Source: Prevotellaceae bacterium UBA1075 (GTDB lineage Bacteria; Bacteroidota; Bacteroidia; Bacteroidales; Bacteroidaceae). From it: 64,000 nucleotides of DNA. Location of the stretch: positions 62,001 to 126,000 of the forward strand of contig DCCS01000045.1 of the NCBI GenBank assembly GCA_002316015.1. Reading direction: 5' to 3'. The notes beneath the pieces were generated by a model. That model saw only the letters and a list, made by a program, of their open reading frames with translations. It was not told where the DNA came from and searched no databases. Positions 56,893 to 64,000 of this stretch are shown in pieces; the first letter of the stretch is position 1; the number at the start of each line of letters is the position of its first letter. Position numbers and translations under genes: made by a program.

Positions 56893-58791
56893 ATGAGACG
56901 AATTGGAAGCATGTTGCTGACAGCGCTGGTGGCCCTGGGCGGCAAGGCGCAATCGACCGCCACATGGGTGGCCACCGACGCTCTGGGACGCACGATGCCC
57001 ACAGCGCAGGAGGCTCCCCTCAAGCGTGACGGGAAGCCCCGCACGGTGGGCATCTTCTACATCACCTGGCACACGCAGGGGCTGCACAACGGGGCCGAGT
57101 ACAAGTGCGACGTGACCCGCGTGCTCGACGAGGACCCCAACGCGCGCAACGAGTGGGACAACAAGGCGTGGACGGGACCCTCCTATCACTGGGGGGAGCC
57201 CGAGTACGGCTACTTCCTGAGCCGCGACAAGTACGTCATCAGGCACGACCTGTCCATGCTGGCCGACGCGGGCGTGGACGTGCTCGTCATGGACGTGACC
57301 AACGCCGTGTGCTACTGGGACGAGTGGGAAGTGCTCTTCACCACCATGCAGGAGATGAGGCGCGAGGGCAACCGCGTGCCCAAGTTCTGCTTCTGGGCCT
57401 TCAACGGGAACGTCATCACCGTGGTGCAGAGCCTCTATGAGCGTTACTACAAGCAGCCGCGCTACCAGGACTGCTGGTTCTACTGGGACGGCAAGCCGCT
57501 CCTGCTCTACAACGCCACCCCATCGGTGGACGCCAACCCCAACGGCGGGGAGAAGAACCTGGCCGACTACAGCGACGAGGTGAAGCGGTTCTTCACCCTG
57601 CGCAACATGTGGTGGGGCTACTACGAATGGGCAGGCCGCAGGTATGTGGGGCAGGAGGACAGCTGGAGCTTCGGCTATGACCTGCACGAGAAGAACGTGA
57701 AGGCACTCGCCCCGGAGCAACTGTGCTCCACACACCAGGGACGAAGGGAGGAGATGGCGGTGACCCCCGCCCAACACCCCATCAGCATCGTGGGCAAGAG
57801 CTGGCGCCGCGAGACGGGCGAGCCCGCCCTGGATGACCACGACATGCCCTCAGCCGCCTACTGCCCGGCGGTGGACAGCGTGGTGCGGCGTCCCACACAG
57901 TATGGCATCTACTTCCAGGACAGATGGGACGAGGCACTGCGGGTCGATCCCGAGTTTATCTACCTCAACGACTGGAACGAGTGGACAGCGGGCAGATACC
58001 GCAGCGGAAAGGACCCCTCGGGGCAGGCCGCAGGACCCACCACCTTCCTGGGCAGGGAGAACCCCTTCTACTTCGTTGACCAGTACAACGCGGAGTTCAA
58101 CCGCACCATCGCGCCCATGAAGGGTGGATGGACGGACAACTACTACATGCAGATGGCAGAGAACATACGCCGCTACAAGGGCGTGGACTCCATCCCCGTG
58201 TTCCGCGGCCTGCAACGCGTGACGGTGGACGGCAGCCTGCGGGACTGGCCACTGCTCACCGAGGACTTCGCCGACACCAGGGGGGACGTGATACACCGCG
58301 ACCATGACGGATACGGAAACCTGCACTACACGGACAGCACCGGGCGCAACGACATCGTGCGCTCGCATGTGGCGGTGGACAAGAAATACATCTACTTCGC
58401 TGTGGAGACCGACCGCCCCCTCACGCCCTACACCGACCCCTCCTGGATGCTCCTCTTCCTCAACACCGACCAGCGGCAGGACACGGGCTGGCAGGGTTAT
58501 GACTTCGTGGTGAACCGCCTGGTAAGGGACAGCACCACCACCACGCTCATGCGCTATGACGCTGCCACGGGCGAGTGGGTGCTGGTGTGCGACCTTGACT
58601 ATGCCGTGCAGGGCAATGTGATGGAGCTTGCCGTGCCACGCAAGGCACTTGGCCTAAGGGGCGGCAGCCTGTCGCTTGACTTCAAGTGGGCCGACAACCC
58701 TACAGACCCGTCCGACATCATCTCGCTGTGCACTTCGGGCGACACCGCCCCCAACCGCCGTTTCGCTTATCGCTATATATGGAAAAAATGA
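56893..58791 (+). CDS. Secreted GH99/GH71-like glycoside hydrolase with C-terminal CBM9-like domain
   Basis: A 632-residue exported protein. ATG 56893 gives signal peptide MRRIGSMLLTALVALGGKAQ. The TIM-barrel-like catalytic part (about 40-400) includes VGIFYITWHTQGLHNG, YFLSRDKYVIRHDLSMLADA, VDVLVMDVTNAVCYWDEW, FCFWAFNGNVITVV, MWWGYYEWAGRRYVGQED and YLNDWNEWTAGRY, the WNEW motif of GH71/GH99-type enzymes (endo-alpha-mannanases and alpha-1,3-glucanases). The C-terminal part (about 440-632) begins VTVDGSLRDWPLLTEDF and resembles the CBM9/DOMON carbohydrate-binding fold. Substrate uncertain. The stop overlaps the start of the next gene, implying translational coupling. Confidence 0.82.
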   Translation: MRRIGSMLLTALVALGGKAQSTATWVATDALGRTMPTAQEAPLKRDGKPRTVGIFYITWHTQGLHNGAEYKCDVTRVLDEDPNARNEWDNKAWTGPSYHWGEPEYGYFLSRDKYVIRHDLSMLADAGVDVLVMDVTNAVCYWDEWEVLFTTMQEMRREGNRVPKFCFWAFNGNVITVVQSLYERYYKQPRYQDCWFYWDGKPLLLYNATPSVDANPNGGEKNLADYSDEVKRFFTLRNMWWGYYEWAGRRYVGQEDSWSFGYDLHEKNVKALAPEQLCSTHQGRREEMAVTPAQHPISIVGKSWRRETGEPALDDHDMPSAAYCPAVDSVVRRPTQYGIYFQDRWDEALRVDPEFIYLNDWNEWTAGRYRSGKDPSGQAAGPTTFLGRENPFYFVDQYNAEFNRTIAPMKGGWTDNYYMQMAENIRRYKGVDSIPVFRGLQRVTVDGSLRDWPLLTEDFADTRGDVIHRDHDGYGNLHYTDSTGRNDIVRSHVAVDKKYIYFAVETDRPLTPYTDPSWMLLFLNTDQRQDTGWQGYDFVVNRLVRDSTTTTLMRYDAATGEWVLVCDLDYAVQGNVMELAVPRKALGLRGGSLSLDFKWADNPTDPSDIISLCTSGDTAPNRRFAYRYIWKK

Positions 58792-60662
58792 GAGAGAGGC
58801 TGCTTGTTGTCCTTGCCATGCTGGGCAGCACTGTCATGGCCCAGCACTTCAGATTTGCCCAGATTACCGACATCCACCTCAACTCCAAAATCCCGGAGCG
58901 CGAGGAGCAGCTGAGTGAGACTGTCAGCCGCATCAACTCCCTGGACAGCATCGATTTCGTGCTCATCACGGGCGACATCAGCGACGACGGCGACCGGCCT
59001 GCCATGCTGGAGGCCAAGAGGCTGTTTGACCGGCTGCGCGTGCCTTACTACATCGTCATGGGCAACCACGAGACGAAGTGGAGCGAGTCGGGCTGCATGG
59101 ACTGGAAGGACATCTTCGGCTACGAGCGGTTTGAGTTTGAGCACCAGGGGGTGCACTTCCTGGGCTTCAACACCGGGCCGCTGATGCGCATGGCCTATGG
59201 ACATGTGGTGGCCCAGGACCTGGCGTGGCTCAGGCAAAGGCTCGACTCTTACCCAAAGGACGAGCCCGTCATCATCGTCACCCATTACCCCCTGCTCAAG
59301 GGTGATGTGGACAACTGGCATGAGGTGACCGACCTCCTGCGGCACTACAACGTGAGGCTGTGCATAGGCGGGCACTACCATGCCACGCGCAACCTGTCGT
59401 ATGACGGCATTCCCGGCATCCTGCTCCGCTCCAACATCAGGGAACGGGACACGGGCACGGGATACGGCCTGTATGAGGTGACGCGCGACAGCATACGGCT
59501 CATCGTGATGAACTCCACCACAGGCCCCATGCCTTATGTGGCCTACTCGATGCGAGGCCCCATACGCGACTGCGAGGGCAAGGTGCTCGACCCCCACGCA
59601 GGTGCATGGGAATATCCGGACAGCAGCGACAATGTGGCCTACAGCCAGGTGGAGCGCGTGTGGCTGCACCAGTCGGGCGTGAGTGTATATTCCTCGCCCG
59701 CCATCGAGGGCAAGCGCGTGTTTGTGGGGGATGACGCGGGGGTGGTGACGGCCTATCGGCTGGGGGACGGCAAGCGGTTGTGGGCCTTTGCCACAGGTGC
59801 CCGTATCATCGGCACACCGGCTGCGTGGAAGGGCATCTTGGTGGTTCCCAGTGCCGACGGGTGCATCTACGGTCTGAAGTCAAGCAACGGCAAGCAGCTG
59901 TGGAAGGTGAAGGCCGGGGCTCCAGTGCTGGGCGCGGTGGCCATCCGTGACGGCATCGCCTATGTGGGCGGAAGTGACCATTGCATGCGCGCCCTGGATG
60001 TGCGCACGGGACAGGCGCGCTGGACCTTCTCGGGCGTGGCGGGATACATCGAGACGAAGCCGCTCGTCACCGACCGGCATGTGGTGTTTGGCGCATGGGA
60101 CATGTATCTCTACTGCCTGGACATCCGTGATGGCGGGCTCCTGTGGAAGTGGCGCGGGGTAGCCAGGGACGACATGCACTACAGCCCGGCTGCCGTATGG
60201 CCGGTGGAGACGGACGGACGCATCTTCATCGCCGACCCCGAACGTGCCCTCACCTGCATCGACGCCGCGACGGGAAAGACCGTGTGGCGCACTTACCAGT
60301 CGATGGTGCGCGAGACGGTGGGGCTGAGCGCCGACCAGGAGCGGCTCTACAGCAAGACCATGCGCGACAGCCTGGTGTGCTACAGCACCCGTGGCGACAG
60401 GCCTCGCGAACTCTATGCCACCAACGTGGGCTTCGGCTATGAGATAGCCCCCAACATGCCCCAGGAACTCGAGGGGGTGGTGTACTGCAGCACCAAGGAG
60501 GGGATGATATTTGCCGTGGAAGCCCACACGGGACGCTTACTGTGGCGTCACCATGTGGGCTCCTCGCTGGTCAATACGGTGGTACCGCTGCCTGGCCACA
60601 GGGTGCTATTCAGCACCAGCGGAGGGTGTGTCGGGCTTCTGTTTTGGAAGGGTAGCGTTTAG
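58788..60662 (+). CDS. Calcineurin-like metallophosphoesterase fused to PQQ-type beta-propeller, secreted
   Basis: A 624-residue exported protein. ATG 58788 overlaps the previous stop (ATGA); ATG 58779 is an alternative three codons earlier. Signal peptide RLLVVLAMLGSTVMAQ. The phosphoesterase domain (about 20-300) has all five motifs: QITDIHLNS, TGDISDDGD, VMGNHETKW, IVTHYPLLKGD and IGGHYHATR. From about 305 a PQQ/BamB-like propeller follows (VYSSPAIEGKRVFVGDDAG, GCIYGLKSSNGKQLWKVKAG, VGGSDHCMRALDVRTGQARW, LDIRDGGLLWKWRG, FAVEAHTGRLLWRH). The propeller may bind ligand or scaffold the complex. Its last 57 bases overlap the convergent nhaA gene. Confidence 0.88.
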   Translation: MRERLLVVLAMLGSTVMAQHFRFAQITDIHLNSKIPEREEQLSETVSRINSLDSIDFVLITGDISDDGDRPAMLEAKRLFDRLRVPYYIVMGNHETKWSESGCMDWKDIFGYERFEFEHQGVHFLGFNTGPLMRMAYGHVVAQDLAWLRQRLDSYPKDEPVIIVTHYPLLKGDVDNWHEVTDLLRHYNVRLCIGGHYHATRNLSYDGIPGILLRSNIRERDTGTGYGLYEVTRDSIRLIVMNSTTGPMPYVAYSMRGPIRDCEGKVLDPHAGAWEYPDSSDNVAYSQVERVWLHQSGVSVYSSPAIEGKRVFVGDDAGVVTAYRLGDGKRLWAFATGARIIGTPAAWKGILVVPSADGCIYGLKSSNGKQLWKVKAGAPVLGAVAIRDGIAYVGGSDHCMRALDVRTGQARWTFSGVAGYIETKPLVTDRHVVFGAWDMYLYCLDIRDGGLLWKWRGVARDDMHYSPAAVWPVETDGRIFIADPERALTCIDAATGKTVWRTYQSMVRETVGLSADQERLYSKTMRDSLVCYSTRGDRPRELYATNVGFGYEIAPNMPQELEGVVYCSTKEGMIFAVEAHTGRLLWRHHVGSSLVNTVVPLPGHRVLFSTSGGCVGLLFWKGSV

Positions 60663-61982
60663 CATCAGGCTGCCCACCACCGCCGAGGCCACCGTGCCCA
60701 TCAGGATGCCCAGTTTGGCATCGTTGAGCAGGTCGGTATGCCCGCCAGGATAGCTCAGGCCAGCCATGAACATGCTCACGGTGAAGCCTATGCCGCATAT
60801 CATGCACACGCTCGCAAAGGATGCCCAGGTGGCTCCCTCAGGCTTCTGGATGACGCGGAGCTTGATGAAGAGCCACGTCGCGCTGAACACGCCAGTGAAC
60901 TTTCCGATGAGCAGGCCCAGGAAGACAGACAGCCCCACACCGCCGAAGAGGCTCGCGAGGCTCATCCCGTCGAAGTTGACACCCGCGTTGGCAAAGGCGA
61001 ACAATGGGATGACAAAGAAGTTGATGGGGGTCTTGAGCGCGTCCTCCAAGTCCTGCAGGGGGCTTATCAGATGGTCACTGGCACTCTCCACACTCTTGAG
61101 CATATGTATCTCGTCATCGCTGAGCACGACAGGCTTGTTGCGGTCGGCGATGGTCGTCTCGGTCTGCGGGAACTGCGCCAGGTTCGTGCGTATGCGGTTG
61201 ATGTAGTACTTGGTGCCGTTGGGCAGGTTGGCGGGGATGCAGAAGGCGAGCACCACACCGGCTATCGTGGCGTGTATGCCGCTGTTGAGCATGCAGTACC
61301 ACAGCACCAGCCCTGCGGCCATGTAGAGTGCCTTGCTGCGCACCTGGCGCCAGTTGCACAGAGCCAGGAAGGCCACACAAAGGCCGGCCCACCCCAGGTA
61401 CTGCCAGTTGAGGTGGTCGGTGTAGCGTATGGCGATGACGATGATGCCGCCCAGGTCATCGGCCACAGCCAGCGCGGCCAAGAATATCTTGAGGCTTGCG
61501 GGACACCGCTTGCTGAAGATGCTCAGCACGCCCAGTGAGAATGCGATGTCCGTGGCCATGGGTATCGCCATGCCGCGCTCCATGACTGGATCCTTGGGGC
61601 ACACCAGGTAAAACACGATGACGGGCATCAGCATGCCTCCGCACGCGCCGATGATGGGTGCCAGGGCCTTCTTTACCGTGGACAACTCACCGCACAGCAC
61701 CTCGCGCTTGATCTCCAGGCCCACGCTCAGGAAGAACATTGCCATGAGGAAGTCACTGATGAAGTCGCCCAGGTTCATCGCGTGCCCGCCGTGGCTGAAG
61801 AGGTTGAACCCGCCCACGCTCAGGCTCACGGGCATCTGCCAGATGTAGCGGTAGAGGTCGCCCCAAGGGCAGTTGGCCACGATGAGAGCCGCCACGGTCG
61901 CTATTACCAGCAGCATGCTGCTGCTCACGTATTTCTTCAACATACTAATAAACGCGTAATTTTTACTTGTGTCCAGTTCCAT
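60606..61982 (-). CDS. nhaA: Na+/H+ antiporter NhaA
   Basis: A 458-residue inner-membrane sodium/proton antiporter for pH and salt homeostasis. ATG 61982 (MELDTSKNYAFISMLKKYVS) is preceded by AGGAG at seven bases, a strong Shine-Dalgarno match that is unusual in this phylum. NhaA motifs: FFLSVGLEIKREVLCGELS, GGMLMPVIVFYLV, MATDIAFSLGVLSIFSKRCP and AALAVADDLGGIIVIAI with the paired ion-binding Asp residues. FVIPLFAFANAGV and MICGIGFTVSMFMAGLSY follow. A hydrophilic loop of about 60 residues (about 255-310) with DRNKPVVLSDDEIHML is longer than in E. coli NhaA, as in other Bacteroidetes. It converges on, and overlaps by 57 bases, the phosphoesterase gene. Confidence 0.95.
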   Translation of the reverse strand: MELDTSKNYAFISMLKKYVSSSMLLVIATVAALIVANCPWGDLYRYIWQMPVSLSVGGFNLFSHGGHAMNLGDFISDFLMAMFFLSVGLEIKREVLCGELSTVKKALAPIIGACGGMLMPVIVFYLVCPKDPVMERGMAIPMATDIAFSLGVLSIFSKRCPASLKIFLAALAVADDLGGIIVIAIRYTDHLNWQYLGWAGLCVAFLALCNWRQVRSKALYMAAGLVLWYCMLNSGIHATIAGVVLAFCIPANLPNGTKYYINRIRTNLAQFPQTETTIADRNKPVVLSDDEIHMLKSVESASDHLISPLQDLEDALKTPINFFVIPLFAFANAGVNFDGMSLASLFGGVGLSVFLGLLIGKFTGVFSATWLFIKLRVIQKPEGATWASFASVCMICGIGFTVSMFMAGLSYPGGHTDLLNDAKLGILMGTVASAVVGSLMLNATLPKQKPDTPSAGAE

Positions 61983-62321
61983 ACTTTTCTCCTGTTGTTG
62001 TGCTCTGTGTCTGTCGTTGTGCTTTGGCCTCCTGTATGCCTGCCCTGTGCTTGTGTCGCCTGTGCCTTGAGGGACTGTGGCATGTGGTGCTTTCAACCGG
62101 CAGCGGGTCAAGTATGTACCCATCGCGGGCTGGCATGTGCCGTCATTTCCTGTGGCACAAAAAGACCATGCAAAGGTACGCCATTTGTGAGTACGGCATT
62201 CCCTTGCATGGTCGGTAAAGTTGTCCGGATTAGGAATTATTAACCCTTCTTGAGCACGCTTGCTCCAATTCTTGGGTTTTCTCTCGCCCATTCTTTTGTG
62301 GGAGAGGTACAGCGGTGGCTC
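61983..62321. other. nhaA leader and spacer
   Basis: This 339-base stretch contains the nhaA -7 element at 62171 and a leader of about 180 bases ending in AGGAGAAAAGT before the ATG. A conserved sodium-responsive RNA was not recognisable by eye. No other gene is seen. Confidence 0.45.
62171..62178 (-). promoter_or_regulatory. -7 promoter element of nhaA
   Basis: TACCTTTG on the minus strand, giving an nhaA leader of about 180 bases. Confidence 0.6.
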
Positions 62322-63425
62322 TTACTTGCTTGCCTGCTCCTGGATGAACTGGCGCATGTCACCATAGTGGCTCTCCGCGCTCAGGAAGAGGTGAAGCTGG
62401 TTGTTGGCCCGGTCGAAGTTGTGGTCGGGGTACTTGCACTTCCAATACTTGTCGCCGCTGATGTAGTCCCACAGGAAGCGCACGCACTGCATGAAGGGGA
62501 AGAGGGCGGCCGCGTAGGGCAGGTTCTCGATTTCCACAGGCAGGAGGAAACTGCCGGCTCCCTTGAGGTAGCCCTTGGTGAAGGCGCGGAAGATGTCCAT
62601 GTTGAACCCCACCTTCTGCATGTCGGGGCAGTCCTCGGCCACATAATTGGCGCCTGTGCGCAGGAAGTCGCCATAGTCCGAGAAGATGAAGTTGGGCATG
62701 ACCGTGTCCAGGTCGATGACACAAAGCACGTTGTCGTGGTCGTCAAACAGCATGTTGTTGACCTTGGTGTCGCAGTGGCACACCCTCTTGGGCAGGATGC
62801 CCTCGCGTCCCATGCGCTCGGCCTTGCACATTTCCTCGGCCCGGTCGTTGATGACGGCCAGCATCTCCTGCACGCGTGGCTCCATGGCGCGGCCACAGGG
62901 GTCGGCGGCGAGCACCTCGCGAAGTTGCCGCAGGCGGAACTCCATGTTGTGGAAGTCCTTGATGGTCTCGCCCAACCGCACAGGCAGGTCGGCGAGCATC
63001 GACTGGAACTGCCCGAAGGCCAGACCTGCGGCATGGCTGCTCTCGGCGTTGACAGCCTGCTTGGTGATGGCGTTGGGGATGAAGACCATGACCCTCCAGT
63101 ACTTCCCGCCTGCCACCGTATATAGTTTGCCGGTTTCCCTCACGGGAATGAACCGCAGCACGCGCCTGTCTATGTCGGGCATTCCCTGCGCCTCCAGTTT
63201 TCGGCGTATGTGCGAGGTGACGGCCTGGATGTTGCGCATGACCATGTCCACGTCGGGGAACACGTTCTCGTTCACGCGCTGCAGCACATAGTCGGGCTTG
63301 CCTGCCTCGGTGTTCCTCGCCAGGTATGTGTCGTTGATGAGTCCTTCGCCCAGGGGTTTTATCTCTCCCATGGAACCCTCGGTGTCGAAGAGGCCGAGGA
63401 TGTCTTTCAGTTCGTTCTGTTCCAT
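62322..63425 (-). CDS. APH-family phosphotransferase (N-acetylhexosamine/sugar kinase-like)
   Basis: A 367-residue cytoplasmic kinase. ATG 63425 (MEQNELKDILGLFDTEGSMG) is preferred to the longer frame. Choline/aminoglycoside kinase motifs: a nucleotide loop GEIKPLGEGLINDTYLA, VLQRVNENVFPD (ATP-binding), the catalytic VCHCDTKVNNMLFD (HxDxxxxN) and the metal loop CVIDLDTVMP followed by FSDYGDFLRTG. The INDTYLA/VLQRxNxxVFPD combination is typical of the NahK-like branch in Bacteroidales, which phosphorylates N-acetylhexosamines at C1. That identity is an inference and would link to the amino-sugar genes elsewhere in the window. It lies 22 bases downstream of the envelope-protein gene, so probably in its operon. 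Confidence 0.88.
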   Translation of the reverse strand: MEQNELKDILGLFDTEGSMGEIKPLGEGLINDTYLARNTEAGKPDYVLQRVNENVFPDVDMVMRNIQAVTSHIRRKLEAQGMPDIDRRVLRFIPVRETGKLYTVAGGKYWRVMVFIPNAITKQAVNAESSHAAGLAFGQFQSMLADLPVRLGETIKDFHNMEFRLRQLREVLAADPCGRAMEPRVQEMLAVINDRAEEMCKAERMGREGILPKRVCHCDTKVNNMLFDDHDNVLCVIDLDTVMPNFIFSDYGDFLRTGANYVAEDCPDMQKVGFNMDIFRAFTKGYLKGAGSFLLPVEIENLPYAAALFPFMQCVRFLWDYISGDKYWKCKYPDHNFDRANNQLHLFLSAESHYGDMRQFIQEQASK

Positions 63426-63447
63426 AAAGATATGTTTGGTGGGTTTG

Positions 63448-64000
63448 TTATCTGTCCTCGGGCATCTCCAGCCCGCTCTGCAACGTGCCGTCGGAAGCCA
63501 TGCCTTCGGCGCTGATGCCCATGCGTGTGGACTTTCCGTTGTTGTAGAAAGTGATCCTGGCCGTGCCGCTCTCGTCCAGCCGCACGTCAGGGTTCCAGTA
63601 GAGTGTGCGGCGGTAGTCCTTCCGTTCGGGCAGAGTCTTGCCTGCGTAAGAGGGCTGGTAGAACTCAAAGGGCATGGTGAACCCCGGCAGGCGGTAGTAC
63701 CTGTCGCGGTAGGTGGTGCGCACCATCTCGTCGGGAAGTTTCCTCAGGTCCACGATGACCAGCGGCTGGTTGCTTGCCTCGTACTTCTTGCTGCCCTCCT
63801 GCCTGGGGCTGTAATCGGTGTAGATGTACACCTTGTCGAGGTTGGTGAGGTGGTTGTACATCTCCCGCTCGCCCTCGGCCATGTGGTACGATGATGTGTG
63901 CGAGTTGTACCTGACCTCCAGCTCGTAGTTGCGTTCCTGGTTCATGTCGCCGATGTAGTAGCGCGCGATGTTGTAGGCAAAGTCCAGCGCGCCCTTGAAG
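63448..64000 (-). CDS. C-terminal part of a large envelope protein (5' end outside the window)
   Basis: At least 183 codons, open to the right edge. Visible text: YNIARYYIGDMNQERNYELE, YHMAEGEREMYNHLTNLDKV, YIYTDYSPRQEGSK, QPLVIVDLRKLPDE, then RRTLYWNPDVRLDESGTARI followed by TFYNNGKSTRM and GISAEGMASDGTLQSG, ending LEMPEDR. The end pattern LYWNPxV...GxAxIxFYNNxxSTxMxISAEGxxxDG is typical of the last beta-sandwich of large Bacteroidales proteins carrying carboxypeptidase-regulatory-like or TonB-plug-like domains. An outer-membrane or periplasmic location is therefore likely. The family cannot be fixed from this part. The sugar kinase follows after 22 bases. Confidence 0.65.
   Translation of the reverse strand, partial: FKGALDFAYNIARYYIGDMNQERNYELEVRYNSHTSSYHMAEGEREMYNHLTNLDKVYIYTDYSPRQEGSKKYEASNQPLVIVDLRKLPDEMVRTTYRDRYYRLPGFTMPFEFYQPSYAGKTLPERKDYRRTLYWNPDVRLDESGTARITFYNNGKSTRMGISAEGMASDGTLQSGLEMPEDR

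Noticed and set aside
61983..62170. Sodium-responsive riboswitch upstream of nhaA
   Set aside because: I could not recognise a known consensus or a convincing terminator or anti-terminator pair by eye; only the long leader is recorded.
1..64000. tRNA genes or insertion sequences in the gaps
   Set aside because: No T-loop-like GGTTCGAxTCC with a matching acceptor stem, and no transposase-like frame or flanking inverted repeats, were found.

Overview
The window looks like a chromosomal segment from a high-GC member of the Bacteroidales, probably Prevotellaceae-like. Three things point there: BspA-type (DUF285) leucine-rich repeat surface proteins, several secreted proteins ending in a short GxR...GIYIINGxKxxxK-type tail, and the Bacteroidetes -7 promoter element TAnnTTTG in front of almost every leading gene. 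Most of the sequence is about 60% GC by eye. I see no tRNA, rRNA, phage genes, transposase or CRISPR array.

Layout. 1-1.5 kb: 5' part of glyS, divergent from a Dabb-domain gene. 1.6-8.3 kb: a BspA-like locus on the minus strand with two BspA genes, each followed by a small paralogous protein gene and then a 22-bp tandem array. 8.6-11.0 kb: a membrane-anchored AraC regulator and an extended SDR. 11.2-16.1 kb: RNase R, a glycerophosphodiesterase and a sialate O-acetylesterase. 16.5-24.3 kb: a probably 5'-truncated gene, nagA, a glmM-type mutase and a large secreted CotH-kinase protein, the last three in one apparent operon. 24.3-31.1 kb: a COG0523 metallochaperone GTPase, a secreted esterase/EEP-phosphatase/glycosidase trio, a SIMPL protein and a DUF3109 protein. 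31.3-36.1 kb: a nucleobase uptake pair (Tsx-like DUF5020 channel plus NCS2 permease), a nitroreductase, an rRNA/tRNA 2'-O-methyltransferase and an esterase. 36.2-40.8 kb: signal peptidase I, an O-antigen-ligase-like protein and a transglutaminase-like lipoprotein. 41.4-52.8 kb: FAS1 lipoprotein, a 1640-residue four-module discoidin-like protein and a second CotH-kinase protein. 53.4-60.7 kb: gdhA, bipA, and a GH99/71-like glycosidase overlapping a metallophosphoesterase/beta-propeller fusion. 60.6-64 kb: nhaA, an APH-type sugar kinase and the C-terminus of a large envelope protein.

The region mixes housekeeping genes with a rich surface and secreted repertoire aimed at glycans and amino sugars. 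The most unusual structural signal is a set of seven intergenic tandem arrays of unrelated or semi-related sequence that all share an exact 22-bp period, several being exactly four units (88 bp) long. They lie mostly just downstream of genes. The other standout is BspA gene 1, which is internally duplicated and has a first half near 40% GC in a roughly 60% GC background.
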